Shown: positions 1 to 8,546 of the stretch, piece after piece
How positions within the stretch are numbered: position 1 is the stretch's first letter
Layout: each line of letters opens with the position of its first letter
Assembly (NCBI GenBank): GCA_946566685.1
Contig: CAMNXA010000016.1
Location: 1 to 64,000, forward strand
Source of the DNA: an uncultured Lachnospiraceae bacterium
Lineage (GTDB): Bacteria > Bacillota > Clostridia > Lachnospirales > Lachnospiraceae
DNA: 64,000 bases
Direction of reading: 5' to 3'
Position numbers and translations under genes: made by a program
The notes under the pieces: generated by a model
The model's input: the letters and a program-made list of their open reading frames with translations, nothing else
Told to the model about the DNA's origin: nothing
The model's database searches: none

Positions 1-52
1 GACTGTAAATCTGCTGCAAATTGCTTCGGTGGTTCGAATCCACCTCCATCCA
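1..52 (+). tRNA. tRNA-Tyr (GTA), 3' part
   Basis: The window opens inside a class II tRNA. The anticodon loop reads CTGTAAA (anticodon GTA at 5-7). A long variable arm follows, then the T arm GGTGG-TTCGAAT-CCACC, a 7-nt acceptor strand and discriminator A52. CCA is not encoded. The 5' half lies before the window. It is the first member of a tRNA cluster. Confidence 0.9.
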
Positions 53-73
53 TTTAGCAGTATAATTAAATAA

Positions 74-147
74 CGCGGGGTGGAGCAGTCTGGAAGCTCG
101 TCGGGCTCATAACCCGAAGGTCATAGGTTCAAATCCTATCCCCGCTA
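74..147 (+). tRNA. initiator tRNA-fMet (CAT)
   Basis: A complete cloverleaf is visible: acceptor CGCGGGG pairs with CCCCGC, the anticodon loop is CTCATAA, and the T arm contains GGTTCAAATCC. Three G-C pairs (GGG/CCC) in the anticodon stem and an unpaired first acceptor position (C1 against T72) mark it as the initiator rather than an elongator or Ile-lysidine tRNA. CCA is not encoded. Confidence 0.93.
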
Positions 148-153
148 CTCAAT

Positions 154-226
<73 letters not shown>

Positions 227-246
227 TTTTGTCTACCCAAAATTAC

Positions 247-319
247 GGAGCACTAGCTCAGTCGGTAGAGCACCTGACTTTTAATCAGGTTGTCGGGGGT
301 TCGAATCCCCCGTGCTTCA
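247..319 (+). tRNA. tRNA-Lys (TTT)
   Basis: The acceptor GGAGCAC pairs with GTGCTTC, with one G-T wobble. The anticodon loop is ACTTTTA (anticodon TTT) and the T arm is GGGGG-TTCGAAT-CCCCC. It is the last gene of the tRNA cluster. Its 3' end is repeated 62 bp downstream (see the repeat entry). Confidence 0.95.
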
Positions 320-394
320 CTAGACGGAAGAAGAAAAAGTAAATGGGGGATTCGAACCCCGTTGACATCCCCCGTGCTTCACTAAAGGAAGAAG
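305..394 (+). repeat. Duplicated tRNA-Lys 3' end (att-like direct repeat)
   Basis: The 18-bp string ATCCCCCGTGCTTCACTA occurs at 305-322, spanning the tRNA-Lys 3' end, and again at 367-384. Both copies are followed within a few bases by GGAAGAAG. Between them, 346-360 is a reverse-complement image of the T arm. Duplicated tRNA 3' ends are typical scars of integrase-mediated insertion, but no integrase gene is present in the window. Confidence 0.6.
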
Positions 395-395
395 T

Positions 396-429
396 GGAAA
401 TCCAATAAATAAGTGGATTTCCTTTTTTT
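396..429 (+). terminator. Terminator of the tRNA cluster
   Basis: The inverted repeat GGAAATCCA / TGGATTTCC (396-404, 414-422) is followed by seven T residues. This is a classic intrinsic terminator placed after the tRNA genes and the duplicated tRNA-Lys end. Confidence 0.85.
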
Positions 430-534
430 ATGGGATTTCAGGGGTATTATATTTGCCTGACCTGATAGTTCTTTATGTAGTCAGAATATAGTCAGAGGGC
501 AAAATGTAGTCAAGGGTGTAGTCAATAAAATAGC

Positions 535-598
535 TTGACAAAAAGTATAACACAGTGTTATTTTATTATTAAATAACACTGTGTTATACTTTAGGAGG
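535..598 (+). promoter_or_regulatory. blaI-type promoter and operator dyads
   Basis: TTGACA at 535-540 and an AT-rich -10 near 559-564 form the promoter. It is overlaid by two facing elements, TAACACAGTGTTA (548-560) and TAACACTGTGTTA (574-586). Each is itself nearly palindromic, and together they form one larger palindrome. AGGAGG at 593-598 is the ribosome site for the ATG at 606. The position suggests autorepression by the BlaI-like protein. Confidence 0.75.
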
Positions 599-605
599 AT
601 AAGAC

Positions 606-989
606 ATGATACAAAAAATATCTGATGCCGAACTTGAAATTATGAAAATTGTATGGGGAAATCCGGAAAAAGTGACTTTATTTACTTATATTATGGACGA
701 ATTGGTGGTCAGGGGCAAACCGTGTCAAAAGAATACCCTGATTGTTTTGCTGTCGCGGTTAATGAATAAAGGCTTTCTGAGTGCTCGAAAAATCGGCCGC
801 CGTAACGAATATTCTGCGCTTGTCTCAGAAACAGAATATCAGACAGCGCAGACAAAATATTTTCTGGATAAGCTTTATGAGGGAAGTGTTAAAGGGTTGG
901 TTTCCAATCTGATTTCGGGTGATCTGCTGGCAGACGAAGAATATGAGGAATTAAGAGGGCTGCTGGAGAAAGGGAAGGAGAAACAATGA
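606..989 (+). CDS. BlaI/MecI-family transcriptional repressor
   Basis: This 127-aa protein has the length and layout of BlaI/MecI/CopY repressors. An N-terminal winged helix-turn-helix (about residues 4-75, beginning ISDAELEIMKIVW) is followed by a C-terminal dimerisation helix region. Family members bind operators as dimers and are inactivated by proteolysis triggered by a BlaR1-type membrane protease. The next gene encodes such a protease and overlaps the stop codon by 4 bp (ATGA), so the two are translationally coupled. Two dyads in the promoter imply autoregulation. No beta-lactamase gene is adjacent, so the regulated target is unknown and may be only this operon or a distant gene. Confidence 0.92.
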   Translation: MIQKISDAELEIMKIVWGNPEKVTLFTYIMDELVVRGKPCQKNTLIVLLSRLMNKGFLSARKIGRRNEYSALVSETEYQTAQTKYFLDKLYEGSVKGLVSNLISGDLLADEEYEELRGLLEKGKEKQ

Positions 990-2650
990 ATGTAGTTTTG
1001 AAAACTTTTCTGTCTATGTCTGTTTCCGGAGGTTTGCTTATTCTGCTTTTGCTTTTGGGAAAAGGATTATTAAAAGATAAGATCAGTCGACAGTGGCAGT
1101 ATTATATTTGGATGATTGTGATTTTGCGGTTGTGGCTTCCTTTTGGGCCGGAAGTGAATATGTTGGGAAAGGTTTATCAGGTGGTTGATCGGGCAGTATC
1201 CCAGGAGGCTTCACTGTTGCAGGAACCATTACGATCAAATATTTCGGACGGTGGTTTTGCTCCTGTTATGGAGGATCATGAAAGGGTAAATAGTTTGCCG
1301 GAAGATGTGATAACAGTGCATCCGCTTCAAGAAGTTGTATCATTGCTGGTGAATCATATCTGGCTGATCTGGCTGATGGTTGCTCTGGTTTTGCTGATAC
1401 GAAAAATTACGATTTATCAGGGGTTTATACGGTATATCTATGTTGGGATGACACCGATTTCTGACATTGAGATTTTAAACCGGCTTTCTGTTATTGCAGA
1501 GCAGTCAGGTATAAAGAAGCCGATAGAGTTATGCGTTAATCCTTTAATATCTTCACCGTTGTTGATTGGCTTTTTTCATCCGTGTATCGTATTGCCGGAC
1601 GAAAATATTCCCGAAAAGGATTTTCAATATATTGTATTGCATGAGTTGATGCATTATAAGAGGCGGGATATGTTTTACAAATGGTTAGTGCAGGTTACGG
1701 TCTGCCTGCATTGGTTTAATCCTCTGGTACATTTTATGAGCCGGGAAATAAACAAGGCCTGTGAATTTTCCTGTGATGAAGCTGTTCTTGCCAGGATAGA
1801 GTGTGGCAGTGCACAGGATTATGGCAACACTTTGCTCAATGCCATGGCGGCGGTTGAAAGATACAGGAAAGATTTTGGAGTTGTTACTTTGAGCGGAAAT
1901 AAGCAGTTATTGAGAGAAAGGTTGGTAGTGATTATGCGTTATAGGAAAAAGTCAATGAGGACACGGCTTGTGACAGGTGTGTTGACGTTGTGCATCGTGT
2001 TTGCGGCAGCTTTTGTGGGTGTGTATCCTGTGAATGCCACGGCGAATCAGGAGACAGGCAGTCTGCCATTGTTTCGGCTTACTTTTGCTGGGATGGACGA
2101 GGAGACGCAGGACAGATGGCTGGATAAGATTTATACCGACAATCGTATCGAATTTTGGGGTGCTGCGGTTGGTCTGTTGGATGAGGATAGTGATTTGTTT
2201 CGGCAGTATGCAGAAAGAACCTATGCAGATGGAAGCATCACTTATTTTTCTACTTTGGCCATGTACATGAGTGAGGATATGCTGGAAGAATGGCTGGACA
2301 AGGCATTAGAGGATAACAATTGGGTGTTTCAATCCTTCCTGTGCAAGGCATTGGAACGGGATGATGAACTTGATGAACTGGAAGAAAAGCGGGACAAAGA
2401 GTGGGCAGAAGAACAAAAGAAGGAATATCAGGCTGTAGGGGTTACAGTGGATGGCAAGAATTATTATTATCAGGGGCAGCTCGTCAATATTTTCTTGGAT
2501 ATCCGCGTCAATCAATCTTTTTGGACTTTGAGTATGAATCCGGCAGGAACCGTCAATATCAAGATCAGCCGTGATGCGGATAATAAAATTACGGGGGTTA
2601 CATATATGACAGAAGAGGAAGTAAATGAATTGTTTGGAGAGATTGAATAA
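986..2650 (+). CDS. BlaR1-like M56 family membrane metallopeptidase
   Basis: This 554-aa integral membrane protein has N-terminal helices (about residues 7-27, 37-55 and 120-140). A cytosolic zinc-protease segment carries HELMH near residues 218-222, followed by a further helix near 327-350. This matches peptidase family M56, whose best-known members cleave BlaI after sensing a ligand. The extracytoplasmic C-terminal region of about 200 residues is acidic, and I see no penicillin-binding-protein motifs (no SxxK context) in it. The sensed signal is therefore probably not a beta-lactam bound to a classic BlaR sensor domain. It is cotranscribed with the upstream BlaI-like repressor through a 4-bp overlap. 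Confidence 0.88.
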   Translation: MNVVLKTFLSMSVSGGLLILLLLLGKGLLKDKISRQWQYYIWMIVILRLWLPFGPEVNMLGKVYQVVDRAVSQEASLLQEPLRSNISDGGFAPVMEDHERVNSLPEDVITVHPLQEVVSLLVNHIWLIWLMVALVLLIRKITIYQGFIRYIYVGMTPISDIEILNRLSVIAEQSGIKKPIELCVNPLISSPLLIGFFHPCIVLPDENIPEKDFQYIVLHELMHYKRRDMFYKWLVQVTVCLHWFNPLVHFMSREINKACEFSCDEAVLARIECGSAQDYGNTLLNAMAAVERYRKDFGVVTLSGNKQLLRERLVVIMRYRKKSMRTRLVTGVLTLCIVFAAAFVGVYPVNATANQETGSLPLFRLTFAGMDEETQDRWLDKIYTDNRIEFWGAAVGLLDEDSDLFRQYAERTYADGSITYFSTLAMYMSEDMLEEWLDKALEDNNWVFQSFLCKALERDDELDELEEKRDKEWAEEQKKEYQAVGVTVDGKNYYYQGQLVNIFLDIRVNQSFWTLSMNPAGTVNIKISRDADNKITGVTYMTEEEVNELFGEIE

Positions 2651-2767
2651 GGGAACGATTGCATTTGCGGATATGTTGTCATATAATTTTTTTAGCAAAA
2701 TGAAAATTAAGCCGATATAAAAAATAGCGGATTCATGAAATAGGAAAAGGAAGCGAAGGATAGTTTT

Positions 2768-3871
2768 GTGATTAAAGTTAAAAAATCTCTTTCAGCAGTA
2801 TTTGATCATATCAGCGAATGTATGGTGCCAGTTATACCAATCCTTCTTGCAGGCGGTATCCTTAAGATGGTGGTGCTGCTTTTGGGGATGCTGCATATCC
2901 TGACAGGAACAACGGAAGTAATCTTATCGGCAATCGCAACGACTCCGTTTTATTTTTTGCCGGTGATGGTGGCATATGCAGCGGCCAAACATTTTGATAC
3001 GGATCCTTTGGTGGCGATCATCAGTGTATGTGTGATGCTTCTGCCAGATTTTGCAGCGCTTATGGAAAGCGGGGAGAAAGTCACTTTTATTGGGATTCCG
3101 GTGGTTTCAGCCACTTACGCTTACAGCGTTATTCCGATCATTCTGCTGATCTATTGCATGTCTCATGTGGTGCGCTTTCTGAAGAGGATTATCAAAGAGA
3201 GTCTACAGCCGTATTTTTTGGCTGTTTGTGCGATTTTCATTACTTCTCTGCTGGGGATTCTGGTGATAGAACCGGTAGTAAGTCTGGTCAGCAATGGGCT
3301 TGCCCAGGGGCTTAATGTGATGCAGGAGCGGGTGCCGATGGCGGCGTGGGGACTGTTGGCGGCGATCTCATTGTTCTTAGTCTCTACGGGAATGCACTGG
3401 ATTTTTATGTCGCTGGCGATCACACAGATTGGATTGACAGGGGTGGACTATGGCATTATGGTAGCTCTGCTCATCTCTAATATGTCCCTGGCAGGCTGTG
3501 ATCTGGGAGTGTTTGTGAAATCCAAAGATAAGGGGCGCAGATCTCTGGCCATGAGCGCCATGCTCACAGTGTTGATTCCGGGTATTTCGGAGCCCTCGGT
3601 TTTTGGTATTTGTTTCAGGGAAAAGACGCCGGTGGTGGCGAATGTTCTGGGCTGTCTGATCGCAGGCATTGTGCAGGGCATTATCACGGTGCATTGTTAT
3701 ATTTATACATTTCCGAGTATTCCGTCTATCTTAATGTTTTACAGCGACAGGGAACCGGCAAATCTGTTTAAGGCGATCGTGGTAGGCGTGGTGGCTTTTG
3801 CGGCGAGCTTTCTTCTGACAGTTTTTATCTACAGGGAGCAGTCAGATGCGGAACGAAAGCAGATGGCATAA
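2768..3871 (+). CDS. Stand-alone PTS EIIC-like sugar permease domain
   Basis: This very hydrophobic 367-aa protein has about ten membrane segments. It resembles the EIIC domain of glucose/beta-glucoside-type phosphotransferase transporters: it opens with the FDHISECMVPVIPILLAGG region and has GISEPSVFGI where the family has GITEPAIFG. Neither an EIIB domain (no cysteine-phosphorylation motif) nor an EIIA domain is attached or adjacent. It would therefore need partner domains encoded elsewhere, or it acts as a non-PTS transporter. The start is GTG, preceded at some distance by GGAAGCGAAGGA. The substrate is unknown. Confidence 0.75.
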   Translation: MIKVKKSLSAVFDHISECMVPVIPILLAGGILKMVVLLLGMLHILTGTTEVILSAIATTPFYFLPVMVAYAAAKHFDTDPLVAIISVCVMLLPDFAALMESGEKVTFIGIPVVSATYAYSVIPIILLIYCMSHVVRFLKRIIKESLQPYFLAVCAIFITSLLGILVIEPVVSLVSNGLAQGLNVMQERVPMAAWGLLAAISLFLVSTGMHWIFMSLAITQIGLTGVDYGIMVALLISNMSLAGCDLGVFVKSKDKGRRSLAMSAMLTVLIPGISEPSVFGICFREKTPVVANVLGCLIAGIVQGIITVHCYIYTFPSIPSILMFYSDREPANLFKAIVVGVVAFAASFLLTVFIYREQSDAERKQMA

Positions 3872-3934
3872 GAATGATCCGGAAACAGAAGGGGCTTTGG
3901 GTGTGCCGCTGCCTGTCGTGACATGGAGGTATCT

Positions 3935-5113
3935 ATGAAAAAACTGTTATTTTTTGTGGGAGACATAGAGACGCAGGGATATTTCTCATTGCAGATCGCG
4001 GAGGCCATGGAGGCGATGGGGCATGAGACTTTTATCTATGATCTGAGTAAACCCTGGAACAGTACGGAGAAGTTTTTTCATTTTTTCGAAAGAGGAAACA
4101 CAGCGCTGATCAATTTCAATTTTCATGGGATGAGCGGAGAGGAGTATTTTCTGGATGAAAATGGAACCATGATGTGGGATGCGCTTTCCATACCCAGTTA
4201 TAATATTGTGGTGGATCATCCCATGTACTATCATCATTTTTTGGAAAAGGTTCCGCATAATTATCATCATATCAGCATTGACAGGAATCATGAGGCCTAT
4301 ATGAAACGCTTTTTCCCGGAGATTGTAAACGGGCCTTTTCTGCCGTTAGCCGGTACGAAGCTGTATCCGGACAGGTCGAATGTGCCTGTGGAGTTCCGTA
4401 AATATGATGTGACGATGGTGGGTAATTACTGTGTGCCGGCTACTTTTGAAAAATACATCACAAGGATTGATGACGAGTATACGGCGTTTTATTATGGCAT
4501 GATCGATGACCTGTTAGCCAATCCCTGGAAGACAGTGGAAGAGGTGGCGCAGGCGCATCTTACGGAAGAGTTGGGGGAAGTGCCGGAGGAGGAGTTTAAA
4601 AAGGCGATGGCGGCGCTCACCTTTATAGATCTGTATGTGCGCTATACATTCCGGGGACGTGCGGTGCAGGAACTGGTGGACGCAGGAATCAAGGTGCATA
4701 TGTTTGGGGATGGCTGGCAGCTTCTGGAGTGCAGGCAGGCACAGAATCTGATGATCATGAATAGTCTGGATTCTGTGGGGTGTCTTAAGAAACTGTGCCA
4801 GACGAAATTATCACTCAATGTGATGCCCTGGTTTAAAGATGGCGCCCATGACAGGATTTTTAACAGTATGTTGAATGGGGCGGTCTGTCTGACAGACAGC
4901 AGCATATATTTAGACAGTATTTTGCAAGATCGTGTAAATTGTGGTCTTTATACGCTCAAAAACATGGAGCGGCTGCCGGAGATCGCGGCGGGCCTGCTGG
5001 CTGATCCCGGGCTGATGCAAAAGATTGCGGACGGGGGATATGAGACGGCCAGGGCAGGGCATACCTGGGCGCATCGGGCGCAGGTGCTGCATGAATTGGT
5101 GGAAGAAGAGTAG
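3935..5113 (+). CDS. CgeB-like glycosyltransferase-family protein
   Basis: This 392-aa cytosolic protein has the two-domain feel of GT-B glycosyltransferases in the CgeB/DUF3880 group. The N-terminal half ends in an His-rich stretch (DHPMYYHH). The C-terminal part contains the LSLNVMPWFKDGAHDRIFNSML region that aligns with the nucleotide-sugar-binding end of such proteins. I chose ATG 3935 because GGAGG lies 5 nt upstream of it; the track start at 3923 has no ribosome site. CgeB-type proteins modify spore surfaces in Bacillus, but donor and acceptor here are not known. A role in surface glycosylation is inference. Confidence 0.6.
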   Translation: MKKLLFFVGDIETQGYFSLQIAEAMEAMGHETFIYDLSKPWNSTEKFFHFFERGNTALINFNFHGMSGEEYFLDENGTMMWDALSIPSYNIVVDHPMYYHHFLEKVPHNYHHISIDRNHEAYMKRFFPEIVNGPFLPLAGTKLYPDRSNVPVEFRKYDVTMVGNYCVPATFEKYITRIDDEYTAFYYGMIDDLLANPWKTVEEVAQAHLTEELGEVPEEEFKKAMAALTFIDLYVRYTFRGRAVQELVDAGIKVHMFGDGWQLLECRQAQNLMIMNSLDSVGCLKKLCQTKLSLNVMPWFKDGAHDRIFNSMLNGAVCLTDSSIYLDSILQDRVNCGLYTLKNMERLPEIAAGLLADPGLMQKIADGGYETARAGHTWAHRAQVLHELVEEE

Positions 5114-5171
5114 GATTAGGTTAGAAATATAAAAAGTAGTCATATTTGACATATAAGGAGTGGAAGAGCAG

Positions 5172-5714
5172 ATGGATTTTATAGGGAAATACCGGGAAAG
5201 GCGCAGACAGAGATTCCATAGACTTTATGAACGTCATAAACGGCTTCGGAGGCTTCTGAAGGAACATGGTGAAGACATCCTTAATTCTAAGAATTTCAAG
5301 AGCACCAGAGGGCATATACAGCATGGTACGATGACGGTGCACAATCATTGTATGGATGTGGCGCGTTACAGCCTGCTTTTGAACAGGAAATTAAATCTGC
5401 ACTGCAATAAGCATGATCTGATCAGGGGTGCGCTGTTACATGATTATTTCCTTTATGACTGGCATGATAAGGAATACTTGTCCCAGAGAAAAAGGCTGCA
5501 TGGGTTTCATCACCCAATGACAGCGCTGCATAATGCAGAGAAAGAGTATCAGCTCAATGATATTCAACGGGAGATTATTAGAAAACATATGTGGCCGCTG
5601 TCGGTGGTGCCGCCGGTCTGCCGGGAAGCATGGGTAGTGACGGCCGCGGACAAATATTGTTCCCTGATGGAGACGGTGGGCCTGCATAAGGGACATGGCG
5701 CACAGGCCTCATAG
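5172..5714 (+). CDS. HD-domain metal-dependent phosphohydrolase family protein
   Basis: This 180-aa protein carries an HD-type signature: a first His in TVHNHCMDVARY, the HD pair in GALLHDYFLYDW, and a later HHP/HK segment. A very basic N-terminus (KYRERRRQRFHRLYERHKRLRR) precedes it. HD proteins hydrolyse phosphate esters such as nucleotides or signalling nucleotides, and the substrate cannot be assigned here. ATG 5172 is favoured because AAGGAG (5155-5160) lies 11 nt before it but overlaps the alternative GTG at 5160. No operon partner is evident. Confidence 0.75.
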   Translation: MDFIGKYRERRRQRFHRLYERHKRLRRLLKEHGEDILNSKNFKSTRGHIQHGTMTVHNHCMDVARYSLLLNRKLNLHCNKHDLIRGALLHDYFLYDWHDKEYLSQRKRLHGFHHPMTALHNAEKEYQLNDIQREIIRKHMWPLSVVPPVCREAWVVTAADKYCSLMETVGLHKGHGAQAS

Positions 5715-5823
5715 TAAATCGGCAGTTGTGGAAATAGAAGACAGGGGAGAAGTAACAGATTTGGCAGCTTGTATTGCAGAAGGTTCAGATCTTGTCACGA
5801 AAAGAACGAAAAGGAGATAATAT

Positions 5824-7404
5824 TTGGAGGAAATAACAGACCACCTTGCTGAGAAAGACAAGAATACAGGTAAGAATATAAAGAAAAAGCCACAGACAGC
5901 AAGTATTTATCAGGCGCTATCAGCATATTGTGCCGGTGAGGATTATCCCTGCCACATGCCGGGGCATAAGCGGAATCCCGACAGCGGGGAGATGGCGGAT
6001 TTCTATCAGATTGACATTACGGAAATAGACGGGTTTGACAACCTGCACCATGCGGAAGGGTTGATCAGGGAAGCCCAGGAGAGGGCAAACCGGCTGTACG
6101 GGGCACAGGAGACTTACTTTCTGGTGAACGGCAGTACCTGCGGGGTGCTGGCGGCTATTATGTCTGTGACGCAGCCGGGAGATGAGATCCTGATAGCCCG
6201 TAATTGTCATAAGGCAGTGTACCATGCGGTGATCTTGCAGGGATTGAGGCCGCATTATTATTATCCGGAAATCATACAGGAGTATGGCATTCATGATGGG
6301 GTGGATGCGGAAAAGATAGGAAAACTGTTGGACAAATATCCGGCCTGCAAGGCAGTGGTGATCACATCGCCTACCTATGAGGGTATTATTTCTGATATTC
6401 AGGCGGCGGCCCGTGTGGCGCATGAACGGGGCAAAGCGCTGATTGTGGACGAGGCGCATGGAGCGCATCTGGGTCTTTGGGGTAGAGAGCGGCAGAATGA
6501 TGTGGCATCCGAAGCAGATTCGGCTCCCTTGGGCAGAGAGCGGCAGGGCGCCGTGGCGGCGGGGGCGGATCTGGTGATACACAGTCTGCACAAGACATTG
6601 CCGGCGATGACGCAGACAGCGCTTTTACATGTAAATGGCAGTCTGGTAAACCGAGACAGGCTGCGCAGGTATCTGACCATGTTGCAGAGCAGCAGTCCAT
6701 CTTATGTATTGATGGCCAGCATGGATTCCTGCATACGCTTTCTGGAGGAACATGGCGAGGAGAGATTTGCCTTTTTTGAGGCACAATATGATAAATTTTA
6801 TCAAAAAACGGCAAAATGCCGGCATCTTCATATCGGAAAAATGACGGATGTGTCAGAAAAGGATTACCATCTGACAGCATGGGATATCGGAAAGATTGTG
6901 ATCTCTGTTAAGGATACGGCTGTGCGCGGCCCACAGTTATATGATATTCTGAGGCAGGAATATCATCTGCAAATGGAGATGGCGGCGGATACTTTTGTGC
7001 TGGCGATGATGACGGTGATGGATACGGAAGAAGGCTGGCAGAGATTGGCTGACGCAATCTGCGCGATAGATGATAGGATAGAGAAGGAAAGTCCGTCAGA
7101 AGAAGATACCCTATATCCGCAATCGTCATCGACAGGTGTCAGGGCACATACGAAGGCCAGAATGACACCGTCACAGGCATTTCACAGCGCGCAGGAGGAA
7201 ATAGCACTGGAGGATGCGGCCGGCAGGACAGCAGCCGGTTTTATGAATCTGTATCCGCCGGGGATTCCGCTGATTGTGCCGGGGGAAGTCATTGACAGGG
7301 CGATGATAAGGAAGCTTAACGTGAGCCTGGAACTTGGCCTTACCGTACAGGGGATATCCAAGTCGGGAAAGATTCATGTGGTCAGGGAAGAGGGTTGTCG
7401 GTAG
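5824..7404 (+). CDS. Orn/Lys/Arg decarboxylase-family PLP enzyme (YaaO-like)
   Basis: This 526-aa fold-type I PLP enzyme resembles the short Orn/Lys/Arg decarboxylases (SpeA/YaaO). It has the N-terminal CHMPGHKR motif, VDEAHGAH for the cofactor aspartate, and SLHKT with the Schiff-base lysine near residue 256. The predicted reaction is decarboxylation of a basic amino acid; the substrate is not decided by sequence. The start is TTG with AGGAG 7 nt upstream. The region between the cofactor Asp and Lys is longer than usual and holds a small internal duplication (GRERQ twice, about residues 219-240). As in Bacillus, it opens the yaaO-yaaR-holB neighbourhood. Confidence 0.85.
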   Translation: MEEITDHLAEKDKNTGKNIKKKPQTASIYQALSAYCAGEDYPCHMPGHKRNPDSGEMADFYQIDITEIDGFDNLHHAEGLIREAQERANRLYGAQETYFLVNGSTCGVLAAIMSVTQPGDEILIARNCHKAVYHAVILQGLRPHYYYPEIIQEYGIHDGVDAEKIGKLLDKYPACKAVVITSPTYEGIISDIQAAARVAHERGKALIVDEAHGAHLGLWGRERQNDVASEADSAPLGRERQGAVAAGADLVIHSLHKTLPAMTQTALLHVNGSLVNRDRLRRYLTMLQSSSPSYVLMASMDSCIRFLEEHGEERFAFFEAQYDKFYQKTAKCRHLHIGKMTDVSEKDYHLTAWDIGKIVISVKDTAVRGPQLYDILRQEYHLQMEMAADTFVLAMMTVMDTEEGWQRLADAICAIDDRIEKESPSEEDTLYPQSSSTGVRAHTKARMTPSQAFHSAQEEIALEDAAGRTAAGFMNLYPPGIPLIVPGEVIDRAMIRKLNVSLELGLTVQGISKSGKIHVVREEGCR

Positions 7405-7462
7405 CGGTTGAAATTCCCATGAAAGTGTGGCATTATTAATATAAGGATTACGATAAAAGGTA

Positions 7463-8065
7463 ATGGCGTTTATGGGAAAAATAGTATGTCTGATGGGCAA
7501 GAGTTCATCGGGTAAGGATACCATATATAAAAAAATATTGATGCAGGAAAAAGTGCATTTGGAGACGATAGTGCCGTATACGACCAGGCCAATCCGGGCT
7601 GGCGAAAGGGACGGCGTGGAGTATCATTTTACGGATGAGGATGGATATCAGGCGCTTCTTGGACAGGGAAGCATTATAGAATCAAGGGCGTACAATACCT
7701 GCTATGGTGTCTGGCGGTATTTTACGGTGGCGGACGATACCATTGATTTAGATAGCTGCTCCTATGTGCTGATCGGTACACTGGAGGCTTATGAACAGCT
7801 TCGGAAATTTTATGGGGCAGACAGGGTGATACCGGTCATGATCGAATTGGATGATGGCGTGCGGCTGCAAAGGGCCTTAGACCGGGAAACGGCGCAGGAT
7901 CATCCGAAGTATGAGGAGATGTGCAGACGTTTTCTGGCGGATGCAGAGGATTTTTCCGCAGAGAAGATGGCGCAGGCGGATATCAGCAGGACTTTTAACA
8001 ATGATCAGCTGGATCATTGTCTGAATGAGATTGTAGCGTATCTGCAAGAGAATCTGAAGTCATGA
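7463..8065 (+). CDS. Guanylate kinase-like protein
   Basis: This 200-aa P-loop protein resembles guanylate kinase. It has a Walker A-like GKSSSGKDT near the N-terminus, the GMP-binding region [19 protein letters not shown], and a later arginine-containing lid ([20 protein letters not shown]). The P-loop differs from the usual GPSGxGKxT. In Bacillus the equivalent position between yaaO and yaaR is held by thymidylate kinase, so this could be a substituted nucleotide kinase or a paralogue with another role. The start could be ATG 7463 or ATG 7472, as the weak AAAGGT site does not decide. It is the upstream member of a tight run with yaaR and holB. Confidence 0.8.
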   Translation: MAFMGKIVCLMGKSSSGKDTIYKKILMQEKVHLETIVPYTTRPIRAGERDGVEYHFTDEDGYQALLGQGSIIESRAYNTCYGVWRYFTVADDTIDLDSCSYVLIGTLEAYEQLRKFYGADRVIPVMIELDDGVRLQRALDRETAQDHPKYEEMCRRFLADAEDFSAEKMAQADISRTFNNDQLDHCLNEIVAYLQENLKS

Positions 8066-8084
8066 CGGAAAAGAGGTGACAGGA

Positions 8085-8525
8085 GTGGATATTAAGGTAA
8101 ATCAGGTACAGCAGGCGCCGCAGGTGGAACAGACGCAGCAGGTGCAGGAGACGGACGGCACATTCAAGTTCACTCTCGTCAGCAGAATTGAGGAGCAGGA
8201 CTTACAGCAGGCGCTGGCCGGGATGATGGAGGAGATTACCAGACAGGGTGATAAACTTGCCAAGCACCGGGATATCAAGGATATGAAGCGCTATCGGGCG
8301 CTGATCAAGGATTTTTTGAATGAGGTAGTCAATCGTTCCCATGCTTTTTCCAGAGAAAATTTCCTGGACAGACGGGGACGGCACAGAGTCTATGGGATCA
8401 TCCGGTTGATCGATCAGAATCTGGATCAGCTGGCACAGGAACTTGTGAAAGATGAGCAGGATCATCTGGCGATTCTTGACAAGATCGGAGAAATACGGGG
8501 GCTGTTGTTGGATATCTTTACTTAA
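8085..8525 (+). CDS. yaaR: YaaR-family (DUF327) protein
   Basis: This protein of about 146 aa has a Gln-rich N-terminal stretch. The conserved core that follows includes [18 protein letters not shown] and [15 protein letters not shown], typical of the uncharacterised YaaR/DUF327 family found beside holB in Firmicutes. GTG 8085 is preferred over GTG 8076 because AGAGG lies 8 nt upstream and the product then starts MDIKVNQ, like family members. It is mostly helical with no catalytic motif. Synteny, with guanylate kinase-like upstream and holB 21 bp downstream, supports the call. The function is unknown. Confidence 0.85.
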   Translation: MDIKVNQVQQAPQVEQTQQVQETDGTFKFTLVSRIEEQDLQQALAGMMEEITRQGDKLAKHRDIKDMKRYRALIKDFLNEVVNRSHAFSRENFLDRRGRHRVYGIIRLIDQNLDQLAQELVKDEQDHLAILDKIGEIRGLLLDIFT

Positions 8526-8546
8526 GGGGAAGCGGTGAGGTTATAG

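Noticed and set aside
346-384. A further tRNA gene after tRNA-Lys
   Set aside because: Only a T-arm-like inverted image and a copied acceptor end are present; there is no D arm or anticodon arm.
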